Origin: Prochlorococcus sp. AG-363-P06
GTDB taxonomy: Bacteria > Cyanobacteriota > Cyanobacteriia > PCC-6307 > Cyanobiaceae
Direction: 5' to 3'
Assembly: GCA_003280025.1 (NCBI GenBank)
Contig: QCGD01000003.1
Location: 78,788-142,787 of the forward strand
Length of the DNA stretch: 64,000 bases
The stretch's first letter is position 1. Every line of letters begins with the position of its first letter. Position numbers and translations under genes: made by a program. Of the stretch, positions 38,972-48,644 are shown one piece after another. The notes under the pieces are model-generated. The model worked only from the letters and a program-made list of their open reading frames with translations, was not told the origin of the DNA and did no database searches.

Positions 38972-39120
38972 TAAAGTAAAAAGTCTTGGGATTTCTCAGA
39001 CAGGCAGATCAATTTTTGAATTTTCACTCAATGATCAAGCTTCGTGTCTCCCTTTAGATCAGATTACTTACAATGTCCAAAAACACTGTGTGGAATGTTC
39101 AACAATCCAATATTAAGAAA
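38972..39120 (+). ncRNA. candidate structured RNA between rpoD and priA
   Basis: The spacer has no usable open frame but holds nested complementary segments: CTAAAG 38971-38976 with CTTTAG 39052-39057, AGACA 38998-39002 with TGTCT 39045-39049, GATCA 39007-39011 with TGATC 39032-39036, and TTGA 39016-39019 with TCAA 39028-39031. A further imperfect pairing joins AGTCTTGGGATT to AATCCAATATT near the end. A promoter-like pair lies just upstream. Size and position would suit a 6S-type or other small RNA, but I cannot confirm the identity. Both ends are approximate. Confidence 0.35.
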
Positions 39121-39125
39121 AAGTT

Positions 39126-41402
39126 TTGAAGCAGGCAAGTAATCAGTTATCAAATATTTCTGTAAAATTAGAGGTACTACTTGATCTAGGTAGTTATAGT
39201 AATAGTTTTTCCTATATTGATTTAAATAATCTAGGTGTAGAAGTAGGAGATATTGTCGCTGTTAGACTGAAAGGGAGATTGTTGAATGGGTTGGTAATTG
39301 CCCAAAATACGTATTCAAAGATAAATAAAAGTCAAAATGAGCTTACTAAAGTTGAGAATTTAAAATATTTACCTGTTGAGAGTATTGTGCAAAAAAAGAT
39401 AATTCAAGACTGGTGGCGAGATTGGTTAGAGTCTTTAGCTTTGTTTTATCAAGTAAGTAATTTGAAAATGTTTAAAACAGCATTTCCACCTGGTTGGATT
39501 GGTAAACATAAAAAAATATCTCAAGGGTTAAAAACTCAAATATGGATTGAAATTCATAGAGATTTAGATTTTCGTAAAGATGATTTTACTAATAGAGAAT
39601 TTTCATTAATAAATTTTTTGCGGGATAAAGGCAATTGGCAAAGTCAATTAATAAGGTCTGGGTTTAATTTCACTCTGATTAATTCGATGGTGAGTAAAAA
39701 TTTCTTAATTAAAACTAAAAGAAAAAAAATAATCAATACCAAATTAAATTCTTTTAAAAATGATCTGAATGAAATAAAAAAACCAGAGCTTACAAACGAA
39801 CAAAAAAGGGCATATCAAGAAATGCAAGGAATGCAACCAGGAGATGTCTTATTACTTTGGGGTGAAACAGGTTCTGGTAAAACAGAAGTTTATATGAGAA
39901 TTGCAGAAGATCAATTATTAAACAAAAAGAGCTGTTTAATACTTGCACCAGAAATTGGTTTAATTCCGCAACTTATTGATAGATTTAGTCGGAGATTTAA
40001 AAATCTTGTTTATGAATATCATAGTAATTGTTCTTCTAGGCACAGAACTTTGCTCTGGAAGATGATTCTTGATGAGAATGAACCTATCATAGTAATTGGA
40101 ACAAGGTCTGCAATATTCCTTCCCATTAAAAATTTAGGCTTAATAATAATAGATGAAGAACATGATGTTTCATATAAACAAGATAGTCCTATGCCATGTT
40201 ATGACGCACGAGATGTCGCTATTCAAAGAGTAAAAAGGAATCCCACAAAGTTAATATTTGGAAGCGCCACTCCATCAATGTCTACTTGGAAAAAGAGTGT
40301 TTTTGAAAAGGACTTAAAAATGGTAAGAATGACTAAAAGAATATCAAGTACTCCTGTACCAGAAATAAAAATTGTTGATATGCGTGATGAATTTAATAAA
40401 GGCAATACGAAAATTTTTTGTACTGAATTATTAGATTTAATTTCTCAACTGCGATTAAAGAAGGAACAGGCAATCATCTTGATACCTAGAAGAGGTCACA
40501 GTGGTTTTCTAAGTTGTAGAAATTGCGGGTTTATAATTAATTGTCCTAATTGTGATATCCCTTTATCTGTTCATATGGGTTCACAAGGAAGACAATGGCT
40601 TAGTTGTCATTGGTGTGATCATAAATCAAAGCTGATTAATAATTGCCCAGATTGTGACTCAAATGCTTTTAAGCCTTTTGGGATAGGTACGCAAAGAGTT
40701 ATAGAGTTTTTAAATGGAGAGTTTCCTCACTTGAGAGTACTTCGTTTTGATAGGGATACGACTTCGGGCAAAGATGGTCATAGAAATATTCTTTCAATGT
40801 TCTCTCAAGGTGATGCAGATATTCTCGTTGGGACTCAAATGTTGGCAAAAGGTATTGATATACCGAATGTTACTCTTTCAGTAGTTATTGCAGCTGATGG
40901 CTTACTTCATCGTCCAGATATTTCCGCAGAAGAGAAATCATTACAATTGTTTTTACAATTAGCTGGTAGAGCTGGTAGAGCTCAAAAGTCAGGAAAGGTT
41001 ATTTTTCAAACCTATAAACCAAGTCATCCTGTAATTTCATATCTTAAAAATAGAAATTATGAGAGATTCCTAATTGAAAGTTCTAAATTAAGAAAAGCTT
41101 CAGATTTATTCCCATTTTGTAAAGTTTGTCTTTTAAAGTTGTCTGGTGAAGATTATGCATTAACAGAGTCTACTGCAACTAAATTAGCGTCTTACCTGCT
41201 GAGTTTTTGTAAAGAAAAGGATTGGAAGGTTATTGGCCCAGCTCCAAGTTTAATTGCTAAAATTGGAAAAAAATTTAGGTGGCAAATATTAATACATGGC
41301 CCTGAAGATTCTAAGCTCCCTTTCCCAGAAAGATCTCTTTTGTGGAAATTAATTCCCAGAAACGTATTTTTATTAATTGATGTTAATCCAGTAGAGTTAT
41401 AA
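39126..41402 (+). CDS. priA: primosomal replication helicase PriA
   Basis: Restarts stalled forks. The 758-aa protein has an N-terminal DNA-binding part, the Walker A GETGSGKTEVY, the DEEH box (IIDEEHDVSYKQD), and the cysteine-rich zinc cluster (SCRNCGF, NCPNC, SCHWCDHKS, NNCPDC). The C-terminal helicase part contains GTQMLAKGID and QLAGRAGRA. The start is TTG at 39126, with no ATG upstream in frame. Its stop abuts the stop of the DUF3153 gene. Confidence 0.94.
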   Translation: MKQASNQLSNISVKLEVLLDLGSYSNSFSYIDLNNLGVEVGDIVAVRLKGRLLNGLVIAQNTYSKINKSQNELTKVENLKYLPVESIVQKKIIQDWWRDWLESLALFYQVSNLKMFKTAFPPGWIGKHKKISQGLKTQIWIEIHRDLDFRKDDFTNREFSLINFLRDKGNWQSQLIRSGFNFTLINSMVSKNFLIKTKRKKIINTKLNSFKNDLNEIKKPELTNEQKRAYQEMQGMQPGDVLLLWGETGSGKTEVYMRIAEDQLLNKKSCLILAPEIGLIPQLIDRFSRRFKNLVYEYHSNCSSRHRTLLWKMILDENEPIIVIGTRSAIFLPIKNLGLIIIDEEHDVSYKQDSPMPCYDARDVAIQRVKRNPTKLIFGSATPSMSTWKKSVFEKDLKMVRMTKRISSTPVPEIKIVDMRDEFNKGNTKIFCTELLDLISQLRLKKEQAIILIPRRGHSGFLSCRNCGFIINCPNCDIPLSVHMGSQGRQWLSCHWCDHKSKLINNCPDCDSNAFKPFGIGTQRVIEFLNGEFPHLRVLRFDRDTTSGKDGHRNILSMFSQGDADILVGTQMLAKGIDIPNVTLSVVIAADGLLHRPDISAEEKSLQLFLQLAGRAGRAQKSGKVIFQTYKPSHPVISYLKNRNYERFLIESSKLRKASDLFPFCKVCLLKLSGEDYALTESTATKLASYLLSFCKEKDWKVIGPAPSLIAKIGKKFRWQILIHGPEDSKLPFPERSLLWKLIPRNVFLLIDVNPVEL

Positions 41403-42509
41403 TTAATCAGAGGGTAGTTGAGGTAGATCTGTACCTATCTTAAATCTATAAAATCTCAATCCATAAGCCATAATTATTAGTAATGAAATAATTGTTATTC
41501 CAATTAATAATTTATTCCAGGTCCAGAAAGAGAACTCTATGCTATTTAGTTGCCCAGGAATTAAATTCCAAATTATAATATTCTTTGAAATTTCTTCTTG
41601 AGAATTCTTTACGCTAATTAGATTAGCTTTATTTGGGTTAATAATTTTAAAATTAATTTCTAAATCCTCTATATTTGATAGAGTTCCTAGATTTATATCT
41701 ATCTTGTAGGAGTGTTTTTTAAAAAAAATAAAATTTTTTTCAGTAGTATTAAATTCTAGATTTGTAGATCCTCCTGCTAAGTCTCCGGCGGTTTGTTGGA
41801 TTTTTTTGAGAATTTCTTTAGTATTTTCTATATTAAGACTTTTATTATATAGAGAAAAATTATATTCTTCTTTTGAAAAATCTGCATTAGGAAAAAAATC
41901 CTTTATTTTATTTTCAAAATTCATTTGCCAAGGGAATTTATTAATGTATTTACTTTCAACTTTGAGATAATTATTTATTGAGTCAAGTTCACGAAGATCA
42001 AGAGTATTTTCGATTTTTACACAACCACTTAAAAGTGGTATTAATAAACATAATATAAAAAAAATTATAAATGTAAATTCTTTTTTGAATGGTTTTGTTT
42101 CACCTGTAGGTTTATCAGATATATTGATATATTTTTTCTTTTCTTTATGATTTTTTGGCTTTAGCGAATTAAGAGATTTATTGTTTAGCGAAGGATTGCT
42201 TTCAAACTTTATATTCCAATTATCAGGTTTTTTAATTTCAGGAGAGTCTATAATTTCCATCAAATATTTTGCATTCTCTCTTGTTTTATAATCATAGGAT
42301 TTTAAAAGTTCATTGCAAAATTTTTTTGCCTCTTCTTTTTTATTGATGCCGCAAAGTGCAGTAATTAAAATTGTTCTTAAATTAACTCCCTCTTTAGTTG
42401 ATAAAGGATATGAATCTATTATTTGGGATATGAATTTAATACAGAAATGATATTCACCTTTTGTAAGAGCACTCTCTACTGCTTCTAAGACTTGCTCATA
42501 AGTTTGCAT
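41403..42509 (-). CDS. DUF3153-type membrane protein with N-terminal TPR-like domain
   Basis: A 368-aa protein. Residues 1-100 look helical and TPR-like, followed by a polar linker, a first membrane segment at about 146-163 ending in a lipobox-like LLSGC, an outer domain matching the DUF3153 pattern (SGCVKIENTLDL), and a C-terminal membrane span near 333-350. Function unknown. It follows argB after 3 bp on the same strand. Confidence 0.75.
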   Translation of the reverse strand: MQTYEQVLEAVESALTKGEYHFCIKFISQIIDSYPLSTKEGVNLRTILITALCGINKKEEAKKFCNELLKSYDYKTRENAKYLMEIIDSPEIKKPDNWNIKFESNPSLNNKSLNSLKPKNHKEKKKYINISDKPTGETKPFKKEFTFIIFFILCLLIPLLSGCVKIENTLDLRELDSINNYLKVESKYINKFPWQMNFENKIKDFFPNADFSKEEYNFSLYNKSLNIENTKEILKKIQQTAGDLAGGSTNLEFNTTEKNFIFFKKHSYKIDINLGTLSNIEDLEINFKIINPNKANLISVKNSQEEISKNIIIWNLIPGQLNSIEFSFWTWNKLLIGITIISLLIIMAYGLRFYRFKIGTDLPQLPSD

Positions 42510-42512
42510 AAT

Positions 42513-43364
42513 TTAGGCAATAATCATTGTTCCAATTCCTGAATTTGTAAAAACCTCAAGAAGTAATGAATGTTCTATTCTCCCATCGATTATGTGAGCA
42601 GCTTTTACTCCTTGGGCTAATGCTCTAATACAACATTTAGTCTTTGGTAGCATCCCCTCAGTAACAATTTCTTTTTGAATCAATTCTCTTGCCTCTTTAA
42701 GGTTAATTTGTTTTACAAGAGAGTTTTGATTATCTCTTTTTTTTAATATACCTGGAGTATCAGTAAGCAGAATGAGCTTTTCTGCATTTATTGACGCAGC
42801 TATTTCTCCGGCTACAAAGTCAGCATTTATATTATGAGAAATACCCTTTACCGTTGAACCAATACTAGAAATAACAGGAATATACCCCTTTGAAATAAGA
42901 GGATCTAATAATTCAGGATTAATTTTACTAACCTCTCCAACTAATCCATGACTACCATCTCCTAACTCTCTTGACTCTATTAAGTTGCCATCAAGACCAG
43001 ATATTCCTACTGCTAACGATCCTGTATAGTTAATCCCTCTTACAATTTGTTTATTTACTCTTCCCATTAGAACCATTTCAACAATATCCATTGTTTTATG
43101 ATCAGTAACTCTTAATCCATTTTCAAATTTCGGAGATATTTCTAATTTATTTAGCCAACTATTAATTTCAGGTCCTCCACCATGAATTACTACTGGGCAT
43201 ACCCCTACACTTGATAAAAGAGCAATGTCTCTGAAAAAGGCTTTCTTTAACTTCTCATCTTCCATTATAGAACCTCCAAATTTTATAACTATTTTTCTTC
43301 CTTTGAAACTTTGTATATATGGCAGTGCTTCACTTAATATTGATACTCTTTGAGAATCATCCAT
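42513..43364 (-). CDS. argB: acetylglutamate kinase
   Basis: Second step of arginine synthesis, controlled by PII in cyanobacteria. The 283-aa protein has the amino-acid kinase start KFGGSIM, the [10 protein letters not shown] motif and a C-terminal segment [10 protein letters not shown]. The N-terminal helix needed for arginine feedback is partly present ([12 protein letters not shown]). Confidence 0.96.
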   Translation of the reverse strand: MDDSQRVSILSEALPYIQSFKGRKIVIKFGGSIMEDEKLKKAFFRDIALLSSVGVCPVVIHGGGPEINSWLNKLEISPKFENGLRVTDHKTMDIVEMVLMGRVNKQIVRGINYTGSLAVGISGLDGNLIESRELGDGSHGLVGEVSKINPELLDPLISKGYIPVISSIGSTVKGISHNINADFVAGEIAASINAEKLILLTDTPGILKKRDNQNSLVKQINLKEARELIQKEIVTEGMLPKTKCCIRALAQGVKAAHIIDGRIEHSLLLEVFTNSGIGTMIIA

Positions 43365-43434
43365 TATGAAAAAAAAAAATTATTAAAAAATGATTGAATT
43401 AAGAAATTGAATTTTTACAAATATATTTGAATAT

Positions 43435-43965
43435 TTAATAAAAGAGAATCAAATCAAATTCTTTTTTATTATCGTCGATAATAAATTCGGATTCAAGACC
43501 TTTTACGAAAAACCTATTTAATCTTTCTTGTTTTTCTAGCCATTTTTCTACAGGTACAGCATTTATTTCAAAATTCATCCTTAGACCATTTTTATCTTCT
43601 TTTGTTATTTCTTCTATTTCTTTGAGTTGAGGAGGATTATCTTCGTCCCATAAATTTAGAGCCTCTAGTGAAGATTCAAGATGGGCTTTTATTCCATATC
43701 TCCACCTAGTTACATCATTAACTAGTGCAGTTAATTCTTTTGGCCTATTAAATCTGTCGTTTTTAAAATTTGTTATATCAAATAACTCAACAGGAGGGAT
43801 TTCAGAAGTCTTCAACCCCAATCCAATGAGTAAAATAGGTACCCCATAAAAGAAAGTAGGAACACTTAGGTTTACAGAATCCGTAAAATAAGCGGTCATT
43901 CCAACAAAAGCCAATATACCTCCTGTTGCTACTATTAAGTTTGCAGGCGAGAAGTATTTGTTCAT
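43435..43965 (-). CDS. DUF2854 family membrane protein
   Basis: A 176-aa protein with two adjacent hydrophobic segments in the first 55 residues (LIVATGGILAFVGMTAYF and FYGVPILLIGLGLKT) and a soluble acidic C-terminal domain. The pattern matches DUF2854, found in cyanobacteria and plants. Function unknown. It is upstream of argB and divergent from a 63-aa protein gene. Confidence 0.8.
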   Translation of the reverse strand: MNKYFSPANLIVATGGILAFVGMTAYFTDSVNLSVPTFFYGVPILLIGLGLKTSEIPPVELFDITNFKNDRFNRPKELTALVNDVTRWRYGIKAHLESSLEALNLWDEDNPPQLKEIEEITKEDKNGLRMNFEINAVPVEKWLEKQERLNRFFVKGLESEFIIDDNKKEFDLILFY

Positions 43966-43998
43966 TTTGTTTTAGTAGAATAGTTAATCAATAGGTTA

Positions 43999-44190
43999 AT
44001 GAATATTATGCAAGATCCTAATACTTCCAATCAAGACGATTTAATTTTTAAACTTGATAAAGATAGATCATGGCTGTTGGAAAATCTTGATAAAGGGAAA
44101 TGGCCTGAACTTAGGAGGGAACTTGCTGAGCTTGAAAGGAAAATAAGCAAATTAATTATAAGTGTTCAAGAAAATAATGTTGATTCTTGA
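43999..44190 (+). CDS. small conserved protein, 63 aa
   Basis: A 63-aa protein with a helical, charged second half (GKWPELRRELAELERKISKLI), likely a short coiled coil. An ATG three codons in is also possible as start. No family recognised. It stops 1 bp before the convergent ssb stop. Confidence 0.65.
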   Translation: MNIMQDPNTSNQDDLIFKLDKDRSWLLENLDKGKWPELRRELAELERKISKLIISVQENNVDS

Positions 44191-44191
44191 A

Positions 44192-44617
44192 TTAAAAAGG
44201 AATTTCGTCAACCTCTGGTACTAAAGGGGAGCTATCCCAACTGGAATTGTTGGGAGTTTCTTTTTTGTCTAAAGAAGGATTAGTTTCTTTTTTATTAGCT
44301 TCTATTTGTTCAGCCGGAGTTATATGATGAATTCTTGATGCAGTTAATTCAGGCTGCTTTTCTTTAGTTCCATCTTTTCTGGTTACTGTATTCATTCTGA
44401 GACGTCCCTCAAGAACAATGTTTTGGCCTTCATTTAGCTCCTCAATCATTTCTTGGGCAATTGACCCCCATCCTAAAACCTTAAGTTCTCTAATTGGATC
44501 TTCACTTCGTAACCCTTTAAAATTTACAGTCATTTCAGCAATGGGAGTTTGATTCTCTTTTGTATATCTCATTTGAGGTGCGCTATTAACTAACGCCTGA
44601 ATTAAACAATGATTCAT
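44192..44617 (-). CDS. ssb: single-stranded DNA-binding protein
   Basis: A 141-aa SSB with an N-terminal OB fold (residues about 1-100, IAEMTVNFKG, LKVLGWGSIAQEM, GRLRMNTVTRKDG). A polar linker follows, ending in the acidic tip VDEIPF that recruits partner proteins. The OB domain is a cyanobacterial variant. It is divergent from cobK with a 28-bp gap. Confidence 0.9.
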   Translation of the reverse strand: MNHCLIQALVNSAPQMRYTKENQTPIAEMTVNFKGLRSEDPIRELKVLGWGSIAQEMIEELNEGQNIVLEGRLRMNTVTRKDGTKEKQPELTASRIHHITPAEQIEANKKETNPSLDKKETPNNSSWDSSPLVPEVDEIPF

Positions 44618-44645
44618 TATTTTCTTATTAATTAAAGATATACTG

Positions 44646-45443
44646 ATGCAGAATCATAAAAATTGCTACGAAAATGTTTGGATCCTATCGGGAACTTCAG
44701 ATGGCCCTGCCTTGGCAAATAAGTTTCTAGAACTTAACTATATAGTATTTGCAAGTGTTGTAACGCATAGAGCTGGTGATTCTTATGTAAAGAACCCAAA
44801 GTTACATATCATTACAGGGAAATTAAGTGATAAGGAAGCAATAATTGATTTTATTACAAAAAATAAGATTCAATTTGTTATCGATGCTACTCATCCATTT
44901 GCTCAAATTATTTCTCAAAATCTTCATAAAGCTTGCAAATTAATTAATAAACCTCTGCTAGTTTTTGTAAGAAAACCTTCAATTAGAAAAAATAATAATT
45001 TAAATTATATTTCTAGTCTGAAAGGTATAAAAAATGTCGATTTAGAAAATAAGAATATTCTTTTAGCAATAGGATCTAGATTCCTTCATGAAACTGCAAG
45101 CTACTATACAAGTTGTGGTGCCAATTTATTCACAAGGGTTCTTCCAACTCATGAAAGCATATCTATGGCTTTTGGATCATGTATAAAGAATTCAAATATA
45201 GCGATACTTGAACCAAGTAAAACAAAGGAAAGTCTTTTGGAAAAGACACTTTGTGATTTTTGGAGGATAGATTATGTACTTTGTAGAGAATCAGGAAGTT
45301 ATTCACAGAAAAATTGGGAGAGGATTATTGTTGGAAGCAATATGAAATTATTTTTAGTTAAAAGGCCAGAATTAAAATATAATAACTCTTCTGTTTTCTA
45401 TCAGTATGATACTTTGGTAGATCATATAACTAGAAAATATTAA
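44646..45443 (+). CDS. cobK: precorrin-6A reductase
   Basis: NADPH-dependent reduction of the corrin macrocycle. The 265-aa protein has the family start WILSGTSDGPALA, the VIDATHPFAQ motif and the IGSRF and RVLPT segments. cutA follows after 10 bp, so the two are probably cotranscribed. Confidence 0.92.
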   Translation: MQNHKNCYENVWILSGTSDGPALANKFLELNYIVFASVVTHRAGDSYVKNPKLHIITGKLSDKEAIIDFITKNKIQFVIDATHPFAQIISQNLHKACKLINKPLLVFVRKPSIRKNNNLNYISSLKGIKNVDLENKNILLAIGSRFLHETASYYTSCGANLFTRVLPTHESISMAFGSCIKNSNIAILEPSKTKESLLEKTLCDFWRIDYVLCRESGSYSQKNWERIIVGSNMKLFLVKRPELKYNNSSVFYQYDTLVDHITRKY

Positions 45444-45453
45444 TATTTGATTT

Positions 45454-45762
45454 ATGAGAGAAGTGCTAATTCTGAAAACAACAGAATCGAATGAAAAAAA
45501 TGCCAAAAATATTGCTAAGTTGCTAATAGAAAATAAACTTGCTGCTTGTGTTTCATTAAAATATATTGATTCAATTTATAAATGGGAAGATGATATTGAA
45601 GAAACTAAAGAGATTGAAATAACAATCAAAAGTAAACCTGAATTAAAGGATGATTTAATTTCTTTCTTACAAAAAATGATATCTTATGATGTTCCACAAA
45701 TTCTTTATAAAAAATTTGAAGCTGATGCAAAATATTTTGATTGGTTAAATAAAATTATTTAA
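45454..45762 (+). CDS. cutA: CutA1-type protein (divalent ion tolerance family)
   Basis: A 102-aa trimeric-type small protein with the family motifs NKLAACVS, YKWEDDIEE and SYDVPQIL. The C-terminus is typical. Roles in metal tolerance are disputed outside E. coli. It shares a 4-bp TTAA stop overlap with the convergent kinase. Confidence 0.92.
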   Translation: MREVLILKTTESNEKNAKNIAKLLIENKLAACVSLKYIDSIYKWEDDIEETKEIEITIKSKPELKDDLISFLQKMISYDVPQILYKKFEADAKYFDWLNKII

Positions 45763-46775
45763 TCAAAGTTATTTCTTATTAAGTCCTGAAGATCAATATT
45801 AGATCTAGAACCTAGTTGGGTAATGATTTGTCCTGCACATATTGAAGCGATTTGCCCGCATTGTTTTAGAGAATAATCATTAATTAACCCATGAATAAAT
45901 CCGCCAGCATAAATATCTCCTGCTCCTGTAGTATCTATAATTTCCCCTTTTAGAATTGGATCGATTACTGTGGTTTCGCTTTTTTCAAATATCAAAGAAC
46001 CTTCACTCCCCAAAGTAACTACAACTAATTCACACAAGGAGGAGAGGTTTTCTGGGCAGCTTTCTAAATTGTCTATTTTAAAAAGGCTTAATAACTCAGA
46101 TTCATTGCAAAAAACTATATCGACATAATTATCAATTAATTCCAGAAAACTTTCTCTATGCCTTTCTACACAAAAAGAATCAGATAATGAAAGTATTATT
46201 TTTGTATTCGATACTTTTGCAATTTTGGCTGCTTCAAGAAAGGCATTCTTTGCTAACTCACTGTCCCATAAATATCCCTCTAAATATAGGTATTTACTAT
46301 GTTTAATTATGTTAAAGTCAATGTCTTTAGGTTCAAATTCGATGGAAGCCCCTAAGTAGGTGCACATGGTTCTTTGGGCATCCGGTGTAATTAAAATAAT
46401 GGAATTAGCTGTAGATGGACCTTCATTGGTAGGAGGGGTATTGAAAATAGTTTTACTTTTTTTTATGTCAGAAGAAAAGAAGTTTCCAAATTGATCATTT
46501 TTTACTCTTCCAATAAACTGCACCTCATTACCTAATTGAGCTAAAGATACAACAGTGTTAGCTGAGGACCCCCCTGATACTTGTTTAATCACTTTGCAAG
46601 TTTCTAACAATAATTTAGATTTTTCTGAACTTATAAGATTCATAGATCCTTTCTTGAGGTTATTTCTCTCTAGAAACTGATCTTCAATATTTACGATAAT
46701 ATCAACTATTGCGTTGCCTATGCCAATGAGGTCGATATTTTTATTTTTATCAAAATGTCTAAAGGATTCTCTCAT
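45759..46775 (-). CDS. PfkB-family sugar or nucleoside kinase, adenosine kinase-like
   Basis: A 338-aa ribokinase-fold protein with the N-terminal GIGNAIVDIIV, the SGGSSANTV motif and the C-terminal signature DTTGAGDIYAGGF with the catalytic Asp. The closest named type I recognise is adenosine kinase. It lies 15 bp downstream of purA, consistent with a purine link. The substrate is inferred. Confidence 0.85.
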   Translation of the reverse strand: MRESFRHFDKNKNIDLIGIGNAIVDIIVNIEDQFLERNNLKKGSMNLISSEKSKLLLETCKVIKQVSGGSSANTVVSLAQLGNEVQFIGRVKNDQFGNFFSSDIKKSKTIFNTPPTNEGPSTANSIILITPDAQRTMCTYLGASIEFEPKDIDFNIIKHSKYLYLEGYLWDSELAKNAFLEAAKIAKVSNTKIILSLSDSFCVERHRESFLELIDNYVDIVFCNESELLSLFKIDNLESCPENLSSLCELVVVTLGSEGSLIFEKSETTVIDPILKGEIIDTTGAGDIYAGGFIHGLINDYSLKQCGQIASICAGQIITQLGSRSNIDLQDLIRNNFD

Positions 46776-46790
46776 TAATTAGTTAATTAA

Positions 46791-48158
<1,368 letters not shown>

Positions 48159-48182
48159 CTATAAAAAAGTAAATGATTTGTA

Positions 48183-48620
48183 TCAACTTTCTCTAAGAAC
48201 CATTTTTCCGGCAAGAGAAAATTCTTTAGTTAAACGCTCCTTAAGTTTATCTGGTAAGGGCCTACTTGCAAAGTTTTTGTAATGGCCAGCCATAGCATTT
48301 AATGCTGTCTGCATTGTGGTAAATGACTGAGTTTTGTTTACCATTCCTCGATTTCTATATCTTGAAATATAGTCAGTTATTAATATAAGAGCTTCATCTT
48401 TTACTTCATTTTTATTGGGAGAATCTTTAGGAGTGTCAACTGCTATTTGTAATGTTTTAACTACTGAGAGTGTATCTTCTGTGTAATTTCCAGTCATTGA
48501 AGTTGTCGCAGCATATGAAGGTGCATTAAATAATGTAAAAACAACAATTAATGAAAGAGCAAAAGATATAGCTTTAGTTAGATTCTTAAAAAATAATTCA
48601 GATGTCTTTTTAAGTAACAT
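48183..48620 (-). CDS. psb27: photosystem II assembly protein Psb27
   Basis: Lumenal factor that binds CP43 during photosystem II assembly and repair. The 145-aa protein has a signal region (hydrophobic to about residue 37, then APSYAATTSM) and the Psb27 core with GNYTEDTLSVVKTLQ and DYISRYRNRG. In many cyanobacteria Psb27 is a lipoprotein with a lipobox cysteine; here no cysteine is present at the signal junction. It follows proS with a 24-bp gap. Confidence 0.93.
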   Translation of the reverse strand: MLLKKTSELFFKNLTKAISFALSLIVVFTLFNAPSYAATTSMTGNYTEDTLSVVKTLQIAVDTPKDSPNKNEVKDEALILITDYISRYRNRGMVNKTQSFTTMQTALNAMAGHYKNFASRPLPDKLKERLTKEFSLAGKMVLRES

Positions 48621-48644
48621 AGTGTTAGCCCCAAAAAATTAGCT

